A stretch of 64,000 bases of DNA, from assembly GCA_024508675.1 (NCBI GenBank), contig JANINQ010000001.1, positions 499,162 through 563,161 on the forward strand, written 5' to 3'. Within the stretch, counting starts at the first letter, position 1. Every line of letters starts with the position of its first letter. The translations under genes and the position numbers were made by a program. Of the stretch, positions 1-9,441 are shown piece by piece. The notes below the pieces were generated by a model. That model was not told the origin of the DNA, did not search any database, and worked only from the letters and a program-made list of their open reading frames with translations. The DNA comes from Afipia sp. (lineage in GTDB: Bacteria; Pseudomonadota; Alphaproteobacteria; Rhizobiales; Xanthobacteraceae).

Positions 1-1
1 T

Positions 2-958
2 GCGCGCGGCGCCGCCATCCGGACGGGCGCGCGCTGCGTCTGGGCCGAGCGGTCCGAAATCTGGAAGCTCTCCATTGTCAATCGGGGCCGCCGCGAGAGC
101 GTCACGGCGCGGGCGCTGGTCAATGCGAGCGGAGCCTGGATGCCACAGGTTGCGGGAGCCGTCTTGCATTTGCCTGCCGTTCAAGCGAGCTTTGTGAAAG
201 TCAGCCAGATTGTCGTGAGGCGGGTGTTCGATCACGACAATGTCTATGTTCTCCAGAATGACGATCGCCGGATGATCTACGCCATTCCCTTTCATCGCGA
301 TTTCTCGTTGATCGGTCTGTCCGAGCGCGGCTTTCACGGCGATCCGGCGGCGGTATCGGCCGGTGCGGACGATCTGGCCTATCTTTGCGCGGCGGCCAGC
401 CGCTATTTTCGCGAGCGGGTCGCGCCTGCGGATGTGTTGCATGCGATGGCTGGCTGCATCCCGGATGACCGGCGCGACGGCTTCATAAAATTGAGCCGCA
501 GGCGCGGCGAGGCTCCGGTGCTCACCGTTGTTGGCGGTGCGACCACGATGGCGCGGCGGCGAGCGGCGCAGGCGCTGGCGAAACTGATCCGGTTCTTCGC
601 AGTTCTGCCGCCGTGGACGGCGAAAGCGCCGCTGCCCGGCGGAGATTTTCCGCACGATGCGTTCGACGATCAGGTCGACGATGCGCGCCGGCGCTGGACG
701 TTTCTTGGCGAACGCCATGCCAGACGGCTGGTGTCAGCCTACGGCACGCGCATCGGCCAGATCCTGGGTGCGGCAAAAAGCATGGATGATCTTGGTCCGC
801 TCTTCGGCGATGACCTCACCGGTGCGGAGGTCCGTTATCTGATGAACGAAGAATTTGCCCGTTTTGCTGACGACATTCTGTGGCGTCGGTCCAAGCTCGG
901 TCTGACCATGTCAGGTAAGGATCGCGAAGCCCTCGCAGCCTTCATGGCGGCGGCATGA
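2..958 (+). CDS. glpD: Aerobic glycerol-3-phosphate dehydrogenase, C-terminal part (5' end outside window)
   Basis: FAD enzyme that oxidises sn-glycerol-3-phosphate to dihydroxyacetone phosphate and feeds electrons to quinone at the cytoplasmic membrane. The open frame enters from base 2, so the start and the N-terminal dinucleotide fold are outside the window; 318 residues remain. Family signs are NASGAW (visible residues 41-46), the FDHDN and AIPFHRDFSLIG segments of the substrate domain, and FADDILWRRSKLGL near the C-terminus, which matches the GlpD tail. The TGA overlaps the ATG of the following ABC ATPase gene (ATGA), so the two are translationally coupled and in one operon. The coupling to a Pot-type transporter is discussed under findings. 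Identity is secure; the complete length cannot be judged here. Confidence 0.9.
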   Translation, partial: ARGAAIRTGARCVWAERSEIWKLSIVNRGRRESVTARALVNASGAWMPQVAGAVLHLPAVQASFVKVSQIVVRRVFDHDNVYVLQNDDRRMIYAIPFHRDFSLIGLSERGFHGDPAAVSAGADDLAYLCAAASRYFRERVAPADVLHAMAGCIPDDRRDGFIKLSRRRGEAPVLTVVGGATTMARRRAAQALAKLIRFFAVLPPWTAKAPLPGGDFPHDAFDDQVDDARRRWTFLGERHARRLVSAYGTRIGQILGAAKSMDDLGPLFGDDLTGAEVRYLMNEEFARFADDILWRRSKLGLTMSGKDREALAAFMAAA

Positions 959-2061
959 TGGGACTTGCTGCTGGCGAGCCGTTGTTGCGGATCAGTTCGG
1001 TGGTGAAGCGCTTCGGCGGCTTCACCGCCGTCGATAATCTGTCGCTCGACATCGCGCCCGGCGAATTCTTCGCGCTGCTCGGGCCAAGCGGCTGCGGCAA
1101 GACCACGCTGCTGCGGATGCTGGCCGGTTTCGAGACGCCGGATCAGGGTGCGATTACTCTCGATGGTCATGACATCGCGCAGGTGCTGCCGCATGAGCGG
1201 CCCATCAACATGATGTTCCAGAACTATGCGCTGTTTCCGCATCTGACCGTGGAAGGCAACATCGCGTTCGGTCTGAAGCGCGCAGGAATGCCGAAGGACG
1301 AGATCGCAGCGCGTGTCGCCGAGATGGTGGCGCTGGTGCGTCTTGAAGGCTTGGAGAAGCGCCGCCCGGATCAGTTGTCCGGCGGCCAGCGTCAGCGTGT
1401 GGCGCTGGCGCGTTCGCTCGCGCGCCGCCCGCGCATGCTGCTGCTCGACGAGCCGCTCGCTGCACTCGACAAGAAACTGCGCGAGAGCACGCAGGCCGAA
1501 CTTCTGGAGGTGCAGCGCCGTCTCGGAATGACCTTCATCATCGTGACTCACGATCAGGAAGAGGCGATGACGGTTGCCGACCGGATCGGCGTGATGGACA
1601 AGGGCAGGCTTGTGCAGGTGGCGCCGCCGCGCCAGCTCTATGAGGCGCCGAATTCGCGCTGGATCGCGGGCTTTGTTGGTGACATCAACCTGATCGAAGG
1701 GCAGGTGGCCGCGCGTCAGGCCGGGCACTTCACCATTGCGACACCGGGCGCGGGCACGGTCGTTGCTTCGCAGGTGCCCCAGTCAGACACCAGCAGCGTC
1801 TGCGCGGCGATCCGCCCCGAAAAAATCCGGCTGTCGCGGGCCGCGCCCCATGATCCGAAAGCGGTGAACACGTTCACAGGCGAAATCGTGTCCGCAGGTT
1901 TCCTTGGCAGCGCATCGGTCTACAGCGTGAAGCTCGATCAGGGCGCATCGCTACGGGTTGCACAGGCCAATGCCACGCGTGTCGCGGCTGATGAATTCTC
2001 TGTCGGACAGCGCGTCGATGTCTCGTTCGCGCCCGACGACGTCGTGGTGCTGGACCGATGA
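955..2061 (+). CDS. potA: ABC transporter ATP-binding protein, PotA type
   Basis: Cytoplasmic ATPase subunit of a spermidine/putrescine-type (CUT1/PotA) importer. The 368 residues show Walker A GPSGCGKT (43-50), Q-loop Q89, signature LSGGQ (141-145), Walker B MLLLDEP (161-167), the switch histidine in THD (198-200), and a C-terminal TOBE-like region from about residue 280. Length is usual for PotA/UgpC-like ATPases. Two ATG codons stand in tandem at 955 and 958; the first overlaps the glpD stop. The gene overlaps the next permease by 4 bases. The substrate cannot be read from the ATPase: polyamine is the family default, but the glpD neighbour leaves other small solutes possible. No binding-protein gene lies downstream; it may be upstream of the window. 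Confidence 0.88.
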   Translation: MMGLAAGEPLLRISSVVKRFGGFTAVDNLSLDIAPGEFFALLGPSGCGKTTLLRMLAGFETPDQGAITLDGHDIAQVLPHERPINMMFQNYALFPHLTVEGNIAFGLKRAGMPKDEIAARVAEMVALVRLEGLEKRRPDQLSGGQRQRVALARSLARRPRMLLLDEPLAALDKKLRESTQAELLEVQRRLGMTFIIVTHDQEEAMTVADRIGVMDKGRLVQVAPPRQLYEAPNSRWIAGFVGDINLIEGQVAARQAGHFTIATPGAGTVVASQVPQSDTSSVCAAIRPEKIRLSRAAPHDPKAVNTFTGEIVSAGFLGSASVYSVKLDQGASLRVAQANATRVAADEFSVGQRVDVSFAPDDVVVLDR

Positions 2062-2969
2062 GCGGGCGGCGCATCTTCACCCGTCCGGCGCGGTTCGCCG
2101 CGCTCGCACCGTATCTCTGGATGGTGCTGTTCTTTCTGGTGCCGTTCGGCTTTGTGCTGAAGATCGCGCTGTCGCAGACGGCCATCGCGCAGCCGCCTTA
2201 TGTGCCGGTGTTCGATCTTGCCGGGGGCTGGGACAAGTTCTCGGCTGCGTTGGGAAGTCTGTCGACGGAGAACTTCCGGTTGCTGGCCTCTGACAACCTC
2301 TACGTTCTCTCTTATATCCGCAGCCTGGTTGTCGCGATCACGTCCACCGCGATCCTGCTCGTGATCGGCTATCCGGTGGCTTACGGCATGTCACGGCTGC
2401 CGCAACGCTGGCAGCCGATTGCGATGATGCTGGTGATCGTGCCGTTCTGGACCTCGTTCCTGATCCGCATTTATGCCTGGATCAACGTGCTCCAGCATGA
2501 CGGCCTGCTCAACAAGCTGCTGCTGGCGCTTGGCATCATCGACAAGCCGATGGCGTGGCTGTCGACCGATTCCGCGATGTATCTCGGCATCGTCTATTCG
2601 TATTTTCCGTTCATGATCCTGCCGCTCTACGCCACGCTGTCGAAAATGGATGGTGCGTTGCTGGAAGCCGCCGCCGATCTCGGCGCGTCCCGGCTGAAAG
2701 CGTTCTGGCTTGTGACGTTTCCTCTGTCGCTGCCGGGTGTCGGCGCAGGGCTCTTGCTGTGCTTCATTCCGATTGTCGGCGAGTTCGTGATTCCCGATCT
2801 CCTTGCCGGATCGGACCGCATGATGATCGGCCAGACGCTGTGGCTTGAGTTCTTCACCAACAAGGACTGGCCGGTGGCGTCGGCCATTGCCATCGTGCTG
2901 CTCGCCATGCTGCTGATCCCGCTGCTGGTCTACGAGAAGCTGCAACGCCGTCATCTGGAGACGCAGTGA
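2058..2969 (+). CDS. potB: ABC transporter permease, PotB type
   Basis: First inner-membrane permease subunit of the Pot-type importer. The 303-residue protein has about six hydrophobic segments (roughly residues 12-32, 80-105, 115-140, 165-190, 215-240 and 270-292). The cytoplasmic EAA loop that docks on the ATPase is visible as EAAADLGASRLKAFW followed by PLSLPG. A large periplasmic loop follows the first helix, as in PotB. The start ATG overlaps the TGA of the ATPase gene (ATGA), and the stop overlaps the start of the second permease, so all subunits are expressed together. Assignment to the PotB/PotH class rests on gene order and the EAA motif; the substrate is inferred. Confidence 0.87.
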   Translation: MSGRRIFTRPARFAALAPYLWMVLFFLVPFGFVLKIALSQTAIAQPPYVPVFDLAGGWDKFSAALGSLSTENFRLLASDNLYVLSYIRSLVVAITSTAILLVIGYPVAYGMSRLPQRWQPIAMMLVIVPFWTSFLIRIYAWINVLQHDGLLNKLLLALGIIDKPMAWLSTDSAMYLGIVYSYFPFMILPLYATLSKMDGALLEAAADLGASRLKAFWLVTFPLSLPGVGAGLLLCFIPIVGEFVIPDLLAGSDRMMIGQTLWLEFFTNKDWPVASAIAIVLLAMLLIPLLVYEKLQRRHLETQ

Positions 2970-3787
2970 TGGCATCGCGCAATGTCGTCCGCTTCTCGGC
3001 TTTCAACATGGCGTCCGTCGCGCTTGGCCTGGCGTTTCTGTATCTGCCGATCGCGATCCTTGTGATCTATTCGTTCAACGCCTCGCGCCTCGTCACGGTG
3101 TGGGGCGGCTGGTCGCTGCGCTGGTACACCGAGTTCTTCAACGACGAGGCGATGCTCTCGGCGACATGGATGAGCCTGCGTGTTGCATTCTGTTCGGCCA
3201 CTGCGGCGACGCTGCTCGGCACGCTGGCGGCACTGGCGCTGTCGCGCGGCGAACGCTTCAGGGGACGCACCCTGTTCTCCGGCATGCTCTATGCGCCGCT
3301 GGTGATGCCCGAAGTGATCACCGGCCTGTCGCTGCTGCTGCTGTTCGTCGCCATCGACGCGGGCCGCGGGTTCTGGACCGTCACCATCGCGCACACCACG
3401 CTGACAATGTGTTTTGTGACCGTGGTGGTGCAGTCACGGCTTGGGGCGCTCGACCGCAGCCTTGAGGAAGCGGCGATGGATCTCGGCTGTTCGCCGGTAA
3501 AGGCGTTTATCGCGGTGACGCTGCCGTTGATGCTGCCGTCGATCGCGGCGGGCTGGATGCTGGCCTTCACACTCTCGCTCGACGATCTGGTGATCGCGAG
3601 TTTCACCACCGGACCGGGATCGGCCACGCTGCCGATCCGGATTTATTCGGAGGTGCGGCTCGGCGTGAAACCCGAGATCAATGCGATCTGCACGCTCGTT
3701 GTTGCCGCGGTAGCGCTGGTGATCATTGCTGCATCGCTGGCGTCGAAATTGTCGAGCGATCAGGGTGAGAGTGCCGCGCCGCTTTGA
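2969..3787 (+). CDS. potC: ABC transporter permease, PotC type
   Basis: Second inner-membrane permease of the importer. It has about six membrane segments and the EAA loop EEAAMDLGCSPVKAF followed by PLMLPS. PotC family hallmarks are the early YLPIAILVIYSFN segment and the C-terminal FTTGPGSATLP segment. I take the ATG at 2969, which shares its first base with the last base of the potB stop (TGATG); a GTG one codon earlier (2966) is in frame but would overlap more. Only 36 bases separate its stop from the convergent AsmA gene, and I see no clear terminator hairpin between them. The glpD-potABC run ends here. Confidence 0.87.
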   Translation: MASRNVVRFSAFNMASVALGLAFLYLPIAILVIYSFNASRLVTVWGGWSLRWYTEFFNDEAMLSATWMSLRVAFCSATAATLLGTLAALALSRGERFRGRTLFSGMLYAPLVMPEVITGLSLLLLFVAIDAGRGFWTVTIAHTTLTMCFVTVVVQSRLGALDRSLEEAAMDLGCSPVKAFIAVTLPLMLPSIAAGWMLAFTLSLDDLVIASFTTGPGSATLPIRIYSEVRLGVKPEINAICTLVVAAVALVIIAASLASKLSSDQGESAAPL

Positions 3788-3823
3788 TAATTCCTGCGGC
3801 CTGCGCCAAGATCACCAGAACGG

Positions 3824-5956
3824 TTAATCCGCTTTTTCCGGGCGGCTCTCCGTCGCCGCAGGCGGCGAAGGCTGGTTTGCGGCATCCGTCGATGGTGCGG
3901 CCGGCGCGGGTTGAGGGGCTTCGGCTGACGGTGGCGTTTCCGCAGGTGGGATCGGTGCAGGCAGCACCGGCGTCGGCAGAACCGCCGTCGAGGGACTGGA
4001 AGGCGGAGCTGCGGCCTGTGGCTGCGCCGCTGGTGCGGCGGGCTCCTGCCTCTTGCCGCCGGTGAAGCGTTCGATCACCGACTTCACCGCGTCGCGCGTC
4101 TTGCGGTCCTTGATGGAATCCAGCAGCGGCGCGGAGGCCGGTGAGCGGCGGATCAGCGAATCCGAATCCGGGAACACCAGCGGATCGTCCCACGGTCCCT
4201 GCACCACGAACGGCAACTGGAACGCAGGCGGCGCATCGCTGGCGGAAATCAGGCTGGCGACGCCCTTCAAATCGTATTCGCGCGACGGCACCGATGCGGT
4301 GCCGGTGAGCAGCACGCGGGTGGTGGGGCCTTCGATCCGGGCGTCTTCCGCTGTCGCAACGCCGTCGTTGAAGCGGATCGCGATGTTGAGCGAGTCGAAC
4401 GACGTCGAGCCGCTGCGGAAATTGCCTGCGCCCGACAGCGGCCGGCGCTCCAGGCGCTTGAGAAGCTGCTCGATGTTCAATCCGGCAATCGCGCCGTCAT
4501 GGCCCGTCAGCGTCGCTGTGCCATCGAGCGATTGCGCCAGCGTGAACGGGCTTGCGCCTTTCGCTTCCAGCGCGAAGTTGAGATTGCCGCGCCCGCTGAG
4601 CTTGTTCACGCCGAACAGCTCGTTGACGCAGCTTGCCAGATCGACATCAGTGAACTGGAACTGGGCTTTCACATCGGCGTCTGCGTCGGCGCGCGTGATG
4701 CCGAGCGAGCCTTTGAGAATGCCGCCGTAAATCTGCGCTTCGCCGACGCTCAGGGCCAGCGTGCCATTGCGCAGGTTCGCACCGATCGCGGTGCGCCCCA
4801 GCTTCGATGTGCCGATAGTGACCTTCGCGGCCGACAGGCGCATGTCGAGATCGGTGGCGGTGAGGCCGCGCAGGTCGAACAGTTGCCGGTTCCATTCGCG
4901 TGCGCTGCTGGCGACAAGTCGAAGCGTGTCGATATAGGGCGTGAAGTCGAGCGCGTCGGCGGCGAGCGTGGCCTGCACCGTCTGGCGATCGCTGTTGCTG
5001 TAGGTGATGACGCCTTCGGCGGTGTTGCCGTCGAGTTCGAGATTGACGTTGGTCAGCGCGATCGACTCGCCGACCACATTGGTGCGAGCCTTGAGCGCAA
5101 AGCGCCCTAGTCCGTTGTTGCCCGGAGGGGCCTGTCCCGCCCAGCGCAACGCATTGCGCAGCGACGGGCTGTCCGCGCTCACCGTGCCTTCCATCAGCAC
5201 GCTGGTCCGATTGGCGATTGCGCCGTCGAACGCGAATTTCAGCGGCGTGCTGGCGACACGGACCTTGATGCCGGATCGCTCGCCAGACAGCGCAGCGATG
5301 AAGTCGGCGACGCTGAGGCTGCCGTCCACCGGTTCGCCCCGCCAGTTGAACTGGCCGGTCGCCGCAAACGAGCGAGAAATTGAAGGCCACGCCAGCGAGA
5401 GATCGATGCCGTTCACCGTTTCGGCGATCCCGCGGGCGTCGTTCTGGTAGGTGAGAGTGCCGTCCTTGACGCGGATTTCGGAGAACGACACCGGACTGTC
5501 GACACCCGGCTTGATGGTGCGCGCCAGCGTTTCGACGATGGCCGACCAGTTGCTGCGGCCATCGGCGCCGCGCTTCACGTTGATCCGCGGATTCTGCAGG
5601 CTGACATCGGCGATTTCATAGCGCCGCATCAGGAGCGGGATCAGTCGCAGGTTTGCGGTCAGTTCCTCGACGGTCAAAGGTTCGTCAGCGATGCCGCTGC
5701 CGCGCGACGCCGATCCTTTCAGCCCGACCTGCCGCAGGGTGATGGCGCTGCCGGGGAAGATCGACACGCGGACGTCGCCATTGACCATGAGATCGAGGCC
5801 GGTGGCGGCGCGAATCTGCCTCTCGACCGAAAGGCGCACGGCGTTCGGGTCGATCATCCAGGACAGCGCGGTCAGGCCGAGCAGCGCGACAGCCAGGCAT
5901 GCCGCAATCGGCATCCCGAGGCGCTTTATCCCTTGGGCCATCGTCAATGAGTTCAT
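3824..5956 (-). CDS. AsmA family protein
   Basis: AsmA-type proteins are inner-membrane-anchored periplasmic proteins thought to take part in lipid transport or outer-membrane assembly. This one has 710 residues: a single N-terminal membrane helix (about 11-31), an AsmA N-terminal segment (ATGLDLMVNGDV, then IFPGSAITLRQVGL), a long beta-rich middle, the AsmA C-terminal signature around LKGSLGITRADAD and NFALEAKG, and a Pro/Ala/Glu-rich tail of about 70 residues. The frame is open further upstream, but the signal-anchor helix supports the start at 5956 (MNSLTMAQ); 5941 is an alternative, and neither has a strong ribosome site. It is convergent with potC and divergent from the CoA-transferase genes. 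The precise role is unknown. Confidence 0.8.
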   Translation of the reverse strand: MNSLTMAQGIKRLGMPIAACLAVALLGLTALSWMIDPNAVRLSVERQIRAATGLDLMVNGDVRVSIFPGSAITLRQVGLKGSASRGSGIADEPLTVEELTANLRLIPLLMRRYEIADVSLQNPRINVKRGADGRSNWSAIVETLARTIKPGVDSPVSFSEIRVKDGTLTYQNDARGIAETVNGIDLSLAWPSISRSFAATGQFNWRGEPVDGSLSVADFIAALSGERSGIKVRVASTPLKFAFDGAIANRTSVLMEGTVSADSPSLRNALRWAGQAPPGNNGLGRFALKARTNVVGESIALTNVNLELDGNTAEGVITYSNSDRQTVQATLAADALDFTPYIDTLRLVASSAREWNRQLFDLRGLTATDLDMRLSAAKVTIGTSKLGRTAIGANLRNGTLALSVGEAQIYGGILKGSLGITRADADADVKAQFQFTDVDLASCVNELFGVNKLSGRGNLNFALEAKGASPFTLAQSLDGTATLTGHDGAIAGLNIEQLLKRLERRPLSGAGNFRSGSTSFDSLNIAIRFNDGVATAEDARIEGPTTRVLLTGTASVPSREYDLKGVASLISASDAPPAFQLPFVVQGPWDDPLVFPDSDSLIRRSPASAPLLDSIKDRKTRDAVKSVIERFTGGKRQEPAAPAAQPQAAAPPSSPSTAVLPTPVLPAPIPPAETPPSAEAPQPAPAAPSTDAANQPSPPAATESRPEKAD

Positions 5957-6238
5957 CCGGTAGGTTTGCGGTCTGAAAGCACGGGGCCAATGTCCCGTTG
6001 CGGCGCAGGCTGCAACTTGATGGCTTTTCTTGACGCTTTCAAGGCCACCCCGCCCCCGGACGCCGGTGAACCCACCGGAAAACCAGAGGTATTTTGACAA
6101 TTCGGGCAGAGGCCGAAGCGGCGAAAAGCCGCCGCTGTGCAGCCGCTGCGGCGCGATTGACGGCCCTTGAAGGTTTCGCCTAATAATCCCCGACCCGTCG
6201 CGGCCCGCCGCCATTTTCCTCCATCAGGTTGCATCCTC

Positions 6239-6940
6239 ATGAACAAGGTTTATCCGGACGCGAAGTCCGCGCTCGAAGGTGTTGTCAAAGACGGCATGAT
6301 GGTCATGTCCGGCGGTTTCGGTCTGTGCGGCATCGCTGAAACCCTATCCGACGCCCTGCGTGACACCGGCGTCAAGAATCTGACGGTGGTGTCGAACAAT
6401 GCGGGCGTGGATGGCATCGGCCTCAGCCGCCTGCTGGAAACCCGCCAGATCAAGAAGATGATCTCGTCCTATGTCGGCGAGAACAAGCTGTTCGCGCAGC
6501 AGTATCTCGCGGGCGAGCTTGAACTCGAATTCAACCCGCAGGGCACGCTGGCCGAGCGCATCCGCGCCGGCGGCGCTGGCATTCCGGGCTTCTACACCAA
6601 GACCGGCGTCGGCACGCTGATCGCCGAAGGCAAGGAAGTGAAGGAATTCAACGGCGAGAAGTATATCCTGGAAACGGGTCTCGTCGCCGATCTCGCCATC
6701 GTTCACGCCTGGAAGGGCGATACCGCGGGCAACCTCGTGTACCGCAAGACCGCCCGCAACTTTAACCCGATGATGGCGACCGCCGCGAAGGTGACCATTG
6801 CCGAAGTCGAGCATCTGGTCCCCGCGGGCGAGATCGATCCCGATCACATCCATACGCCGGGCATCTTCGTTCAGCGCATCATCGCCGTCGATCCCGCGCT
6901 GAAGCGGATCGAGCAGCGCACCCTGCGCAAGCGCGCGTAA
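6239..6940 (+). CDS. scoA: 3-oxoacid CoA-transferase, subunit A
   Basis: Alpha subunit of a family I CoA-transferase, probably succinyl-CoA:3-ketoacid CoA-transferase, which activates acetoacetate to acetoacetyl-CoA in ketone-body or PHB-derived acetoacetate use. It has 233 residues with the CoA-binding glycine-rich stretch [13 protein letters not shown], the [11 protein letters not shown] segment and [10 protein letters not shown] take the ATG at 6239 because the subunit family begins MNKVY near this point; the frame continues upstream without family-like sequence. The B subunit follows after 22 bases. The 3-oxoadipate CoA-transferase is a near relative, and sequence alone does not fully exclude it. 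Two phasins at 16 kb make PHB-linked use of acetoacetate plausible but do not prove it. Confidence 0.87.
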   Translation: MNKVYPDAKSALEGVVKDGMMVMSGGFGLCGIAETLSDALRDTGVKNLTVVSNNAGVDGIGLSRLLETRQIKKMISSYVGENKLFAQQYLAGELELEFNPQGTLAERIRAGGAGIPGFYTKTGVGTLIAEGKEVKEFNGEKYILETGLVADLAIVHAWKGDTAGNLVYRKTARNFNPMMATAAKVTIAEVEHLVPAGEIDPDHIHTPGIFVQRIIAVDPALKRIEQRTLRKRA

Positions 6941-6962
6941 CCGATTTTCAGAGGAGAGTCCC

Positions 6963-7613
6963 ATGGCCTGGACCCGCGAACAGATGGCAGCGCGCGCCGC
7001 GAAGGAACTGCGCGACGGTTACTACGTCAACCTCGGCATCGGCATTCCGACGCTGGTGTCGAATTACATTCCCGCAGGTGTCGACGTGTCCCTGCAGAGC
7101 GAGAACGGCATGCTCGGCATGGGTCCGTTCCCTTATGAAGGCGAGGAAGATCCCGACCTGATCAACGCCGGCAAGCAGACCGTGACCGAACTGCCGGACA
7201 CCAGCTACTTTTCCAGCGCGGATTCGTTCGCGATGGTGCGCGGCGGCCATATCGACCTGTCGATCCTCGGCGCGATGCAGGTTGCCGAGAACGGCGATCT
7301 CGCCAACTGGATGATCCCCGGCAAGATGGTGAAGGGCATGGGCGGCGCGATGGATCTCGTCGCCGGCGTCAAGCGCGTCGTCGTGGTCATGGAACATTCG
7401 GCCAAGGACGGCCCGAAGCTGCTGCATCGCTGCAACCTGCCGCTCACCGGCGAGCGCGTGGTCGACATGGTGGTAACGGACCTTGCGGTGTTCACCATCG
7501 ACAAGACCGGTAACGACGGCATGGCGCTGATCGAGCTTGCCGATGGCGTGACGCTCGATGAAGTGAAATCCAAGACCGAGGCGACCTTCCGCGTTGCGCT
7601 CAAGAACGCCTGA
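6963..7613 (+). CDS. scoB: 3-oxoacid CoA-transferase, subunit B
   Basis: Beta subunit of the same cytoplasmic CoA-transferase, carrying the catalytic glutamate that forms the glutamyl-CoA thioester. In this 216-residue protein the motif [10 protein letters not shown] places that residue at Glu47. Other family features are the N-terminal [13 protein letters not shown] and the GAMQV segment after the glycine-rich [12 protein letters not shown] good ribosome site (GAGGAGAG, about 5-8 bases upstream) supports the start at 6963. Subunit A precedes it by 22 bases, so the two form a short operon. The gene is convergent with the next one, with 11 bases between the stops. Confidence 0.9.
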   Translation: MAWTREQMAARAAKELRDGYYVNLGIGIPTLVSNYIPAGVDVSLQSENGMLGMGPFPYEGEEDPDLINAGKQTVTELPDTSYFSSADSFAMVRGGHIDLSILGAMQVAENGDLANWMIPGKMVKGMGGAMDLVAGVKRVVVVMEHSAKDGPKLLHRCNLPLTGERVVDMVVTDLAVFTIDKTGNDGMALIELADGVTLDEVKSKTEATFRVALKNA

Positions 7614-7624
7614 GCGAACTGACG

Positions 7625-8221
7625 TTATCGTCGGCCGAAGATGCCGGGATTGCGCGCGAACGGCGATTGCGCGCGCAAATCGGTATCGAGGGTCGGGGAC
7701 GACTGAACGAAACTGCCTGACAGCGACAGAGTGAGGTTGGAGGTCGGTTTGAATTCGACGCCGGCGTTGACGCTGGTGGCAAGCGTATCGCTCTGCTGCA
7801 GGCCGGGCGTGACAATCGATGTAAAGACATCCGGCGTCGTTCGAAGCGAACTGACGCCTCCAAAGAGTGTCACCGGCGTGTCGCCAAGGCCCTTGAAGCT
7901 GTAGCCGTATTGCGCGCCATCGGACGATAATCCGCTCCCGCCGGTGAATACGCCAGCGCTGAACGGGACGGTGAATGAATTTGCCGGCAGGCTGTAGCTG
8001 CTGAACGAGAAGCCTTTGCGGAAGCCGTCCTCGTCCGGGACGCTTCCCCAATATTGCGTCGTTGTGTCGCCGCCGAACCCGAAAGGTCCGCCCGGAAACC
8101 AGTACCGGATGGGTGCGACCTGGGCCTGTGCAGCAGACACGGCGAGAGACAGCACGGCGGCGAGAGCAAGGGCGTGCGTGACGGCGATTCGATGTTTCAG
8201 AAGTTCCATCATTTCACGCAT
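7625..8221 (-). CDS. Exported protein, probably outer-membrane beta-barrel-like
   Basis: Not assigned to a named family. The 198-residue product has a clear signal peptide: a positive start, a hydrophobic core rich in Ala and Leu, and AQA before the likely cleavage site about 30 residues in. The mature part is rich in Gly, Ser, Thr and Phe with alternating hydrophobic residues (LTLSLSGSFVQSSP), the pattern of amphipathic beta strands in an outer-membrane barrel, although it is short for a full porin. I chose the ATG at 8221; ATG codons at 8212 and 8209 are also possible and no start has a strong ribosome site. It is divergent from the AI-2E family permease gene. Confidence 0.65.
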   Translation of the reverse strand: MREMMELLKHRIAVTHALALAAVLSLAVSAAQAQVAPIRYWFPGGPFGFGGDTTTQYWGSVPDEDGFRKGFSFSSYSLPANSFTVPFSAGVFTGGSGLSSDGAQYGYSFKGLGDTPVTLFGGVSSLRTTPDVFTSIVTPGLQQSDTLATSVNAGVEFKPTSNLTLSLSGSFVQSSPTLDTDLRAQSPFARNPGIFGRR

Positions 8222-8361
8222 TATAGGGTCGCAGCGGGTCAAGGCACAGCCGGCTCAGAACAAATTATGCTAGGCCTGAAGGTAAATCCGAGGCCCTTTC
8301 GATGCTGCGACGTCGTTGCGGCGTTTTTTCGGCAGCGCGCTCAACGGCAAAGGACAATCGC

Positions 8362-9429
8362 ATGCGCGGCAGTAGTATCGAAGACAGGGTTTTCCTGATC
8401 CTGATCGTCGTGGTGTCGCTGGCCTTCGGCTGGATACTCACCTCGTTCTATGGCGCGATCCTGTGGGGCGTGGTCATCGCCATCATGTTCGCGCCGCTCT
8501 ACCGGCGTCTGCTGCGGAGGATTCCACAGCGGCCCACGCTGGCTGCGCTCACCATGATCGTGCTGGTGGTCATGATCGTGATCCTGCCGTTGACGCTGAT
8601 CGCGGCATCGCTGACACAGCAGGCCGCCGCGGTATTCGCGAAGGTGCAGTCGGGGCAGCTCGACTTCGTCAAGCTGTTCCAGCAGATTCTCGATGTCCTG
8701 CCGCAATGGGCGACCGGTGTGCTCGACCGCTTTGGCGTCGCCAGTCTCGGCGGGATGCAGGAAAAAATCTCCGCTGGCCTCGTGAAAGGAAGCCAGCAGA
8801 TCGCGACGCAGGCCCTGAACATCGGCCAGAGCACGTTCGAGTTCATCGTCAATGCGGCCATCATGCTTTATCTGCTGTTCTTCCTGTTCCGCGATGGCGG
8901 CACGCTGTCGCAGCGGATCAAGAACGCCATTCCGTTGCGCGCGGAGCTGCGCGATGCGCTGCTGGAGAAATTCACCGTCGTGATCCGCGCCACGGTGAAG
9001 GGCAGCATTCTGGTCGCCATGGCGCAGGGCGCGCTCGGTGGCCTGATCTTCTGGATTCTCGGCATCAACGCCGCGCTGCTGTGGGCGGTGCTGATGGCCT
9101 TCCTGTCGCTGCTCCCGGCCGTCGGCGCCGGTTTGGTCTGGATGCCGGTCGCGCTTTATCTCCTCGCCACAGGCTCGTTTCTGCAGGGCGCGATCCTGAT
9201 CGCCTACGGTTTTCTGGTGATCGGCCTGGTCGATAACCTGCTGCGCCCGATGCTGGTGGGCAAGGACACCAAACTGCCGGACTATGTGGTGCTGATCTCG
9301 ACGCTCGGTGGCATCGAGGTCTTCGGGCTGAACGGCTTTGTGATCGGCCCGGTCATCGCGGCGATGTTCATCGCGGTGTGGGACATCTTCTCGATCTCGC
9401 GGCAGGAGAGCCAGGCCGAGACGGTGTGA
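8362..9429 (+). CDS. AI-2E family (PerM/UPF0118) membrane transporter
   Basis: Inner-membrane permease of 355 residues in the AI-2E exporter/PerM family. Members move diverse small solutes or ions, and the substrate here is unknown. Visible are an N-terminal pair of helices (FLILIVVVSLAFGWILTS onward), the long soluble segment after the second helix pair, and the conserved C-terminal membrane block that includes FLSLLPAVGAGLVW and the DNLLRPMLVG motif typical of the family. The ATG at 8362 has an AAAGGA ribosome site about 9 bases upstream; an earlier in-frame ATG at 8302 gives a basic, unconserved extension. It ends 12 bases before the convergent iron permease. Confidence 0.82.
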   Translation: MRGSSIEDRVFLILIVVVSLAFGWILTSFYGAILWGVVIAIMFAPLYRRLLRRIPQRPTLAALTMIVLVVMIVILPLTLIAASLTQQAAAVFAKVQSGQLDFVKLFQQILDVLPQWATGVLDRFGVASLGGMQEKISAGLVKGSQQIATQALNIGQSTFEFIVNAAIMLYLLFFLFRDGGTLSQRIKNAIPLRAELRDALLEKFTVVIRATVKGSILVAMAQGALGGLIFWILGINAALLWAVLMAFLSLLPAVGAGLVWMPVALYLLATGSFLQGAILIAYGFLVIGLVDNLLRPMLVGKDTKLPDYVVLISTLGGIEVFGLNGFVIGPVIAAMFIAVWDIFSISRQESQAETV

Positions 9430-9441
9430 TCCCGCAGCGGC

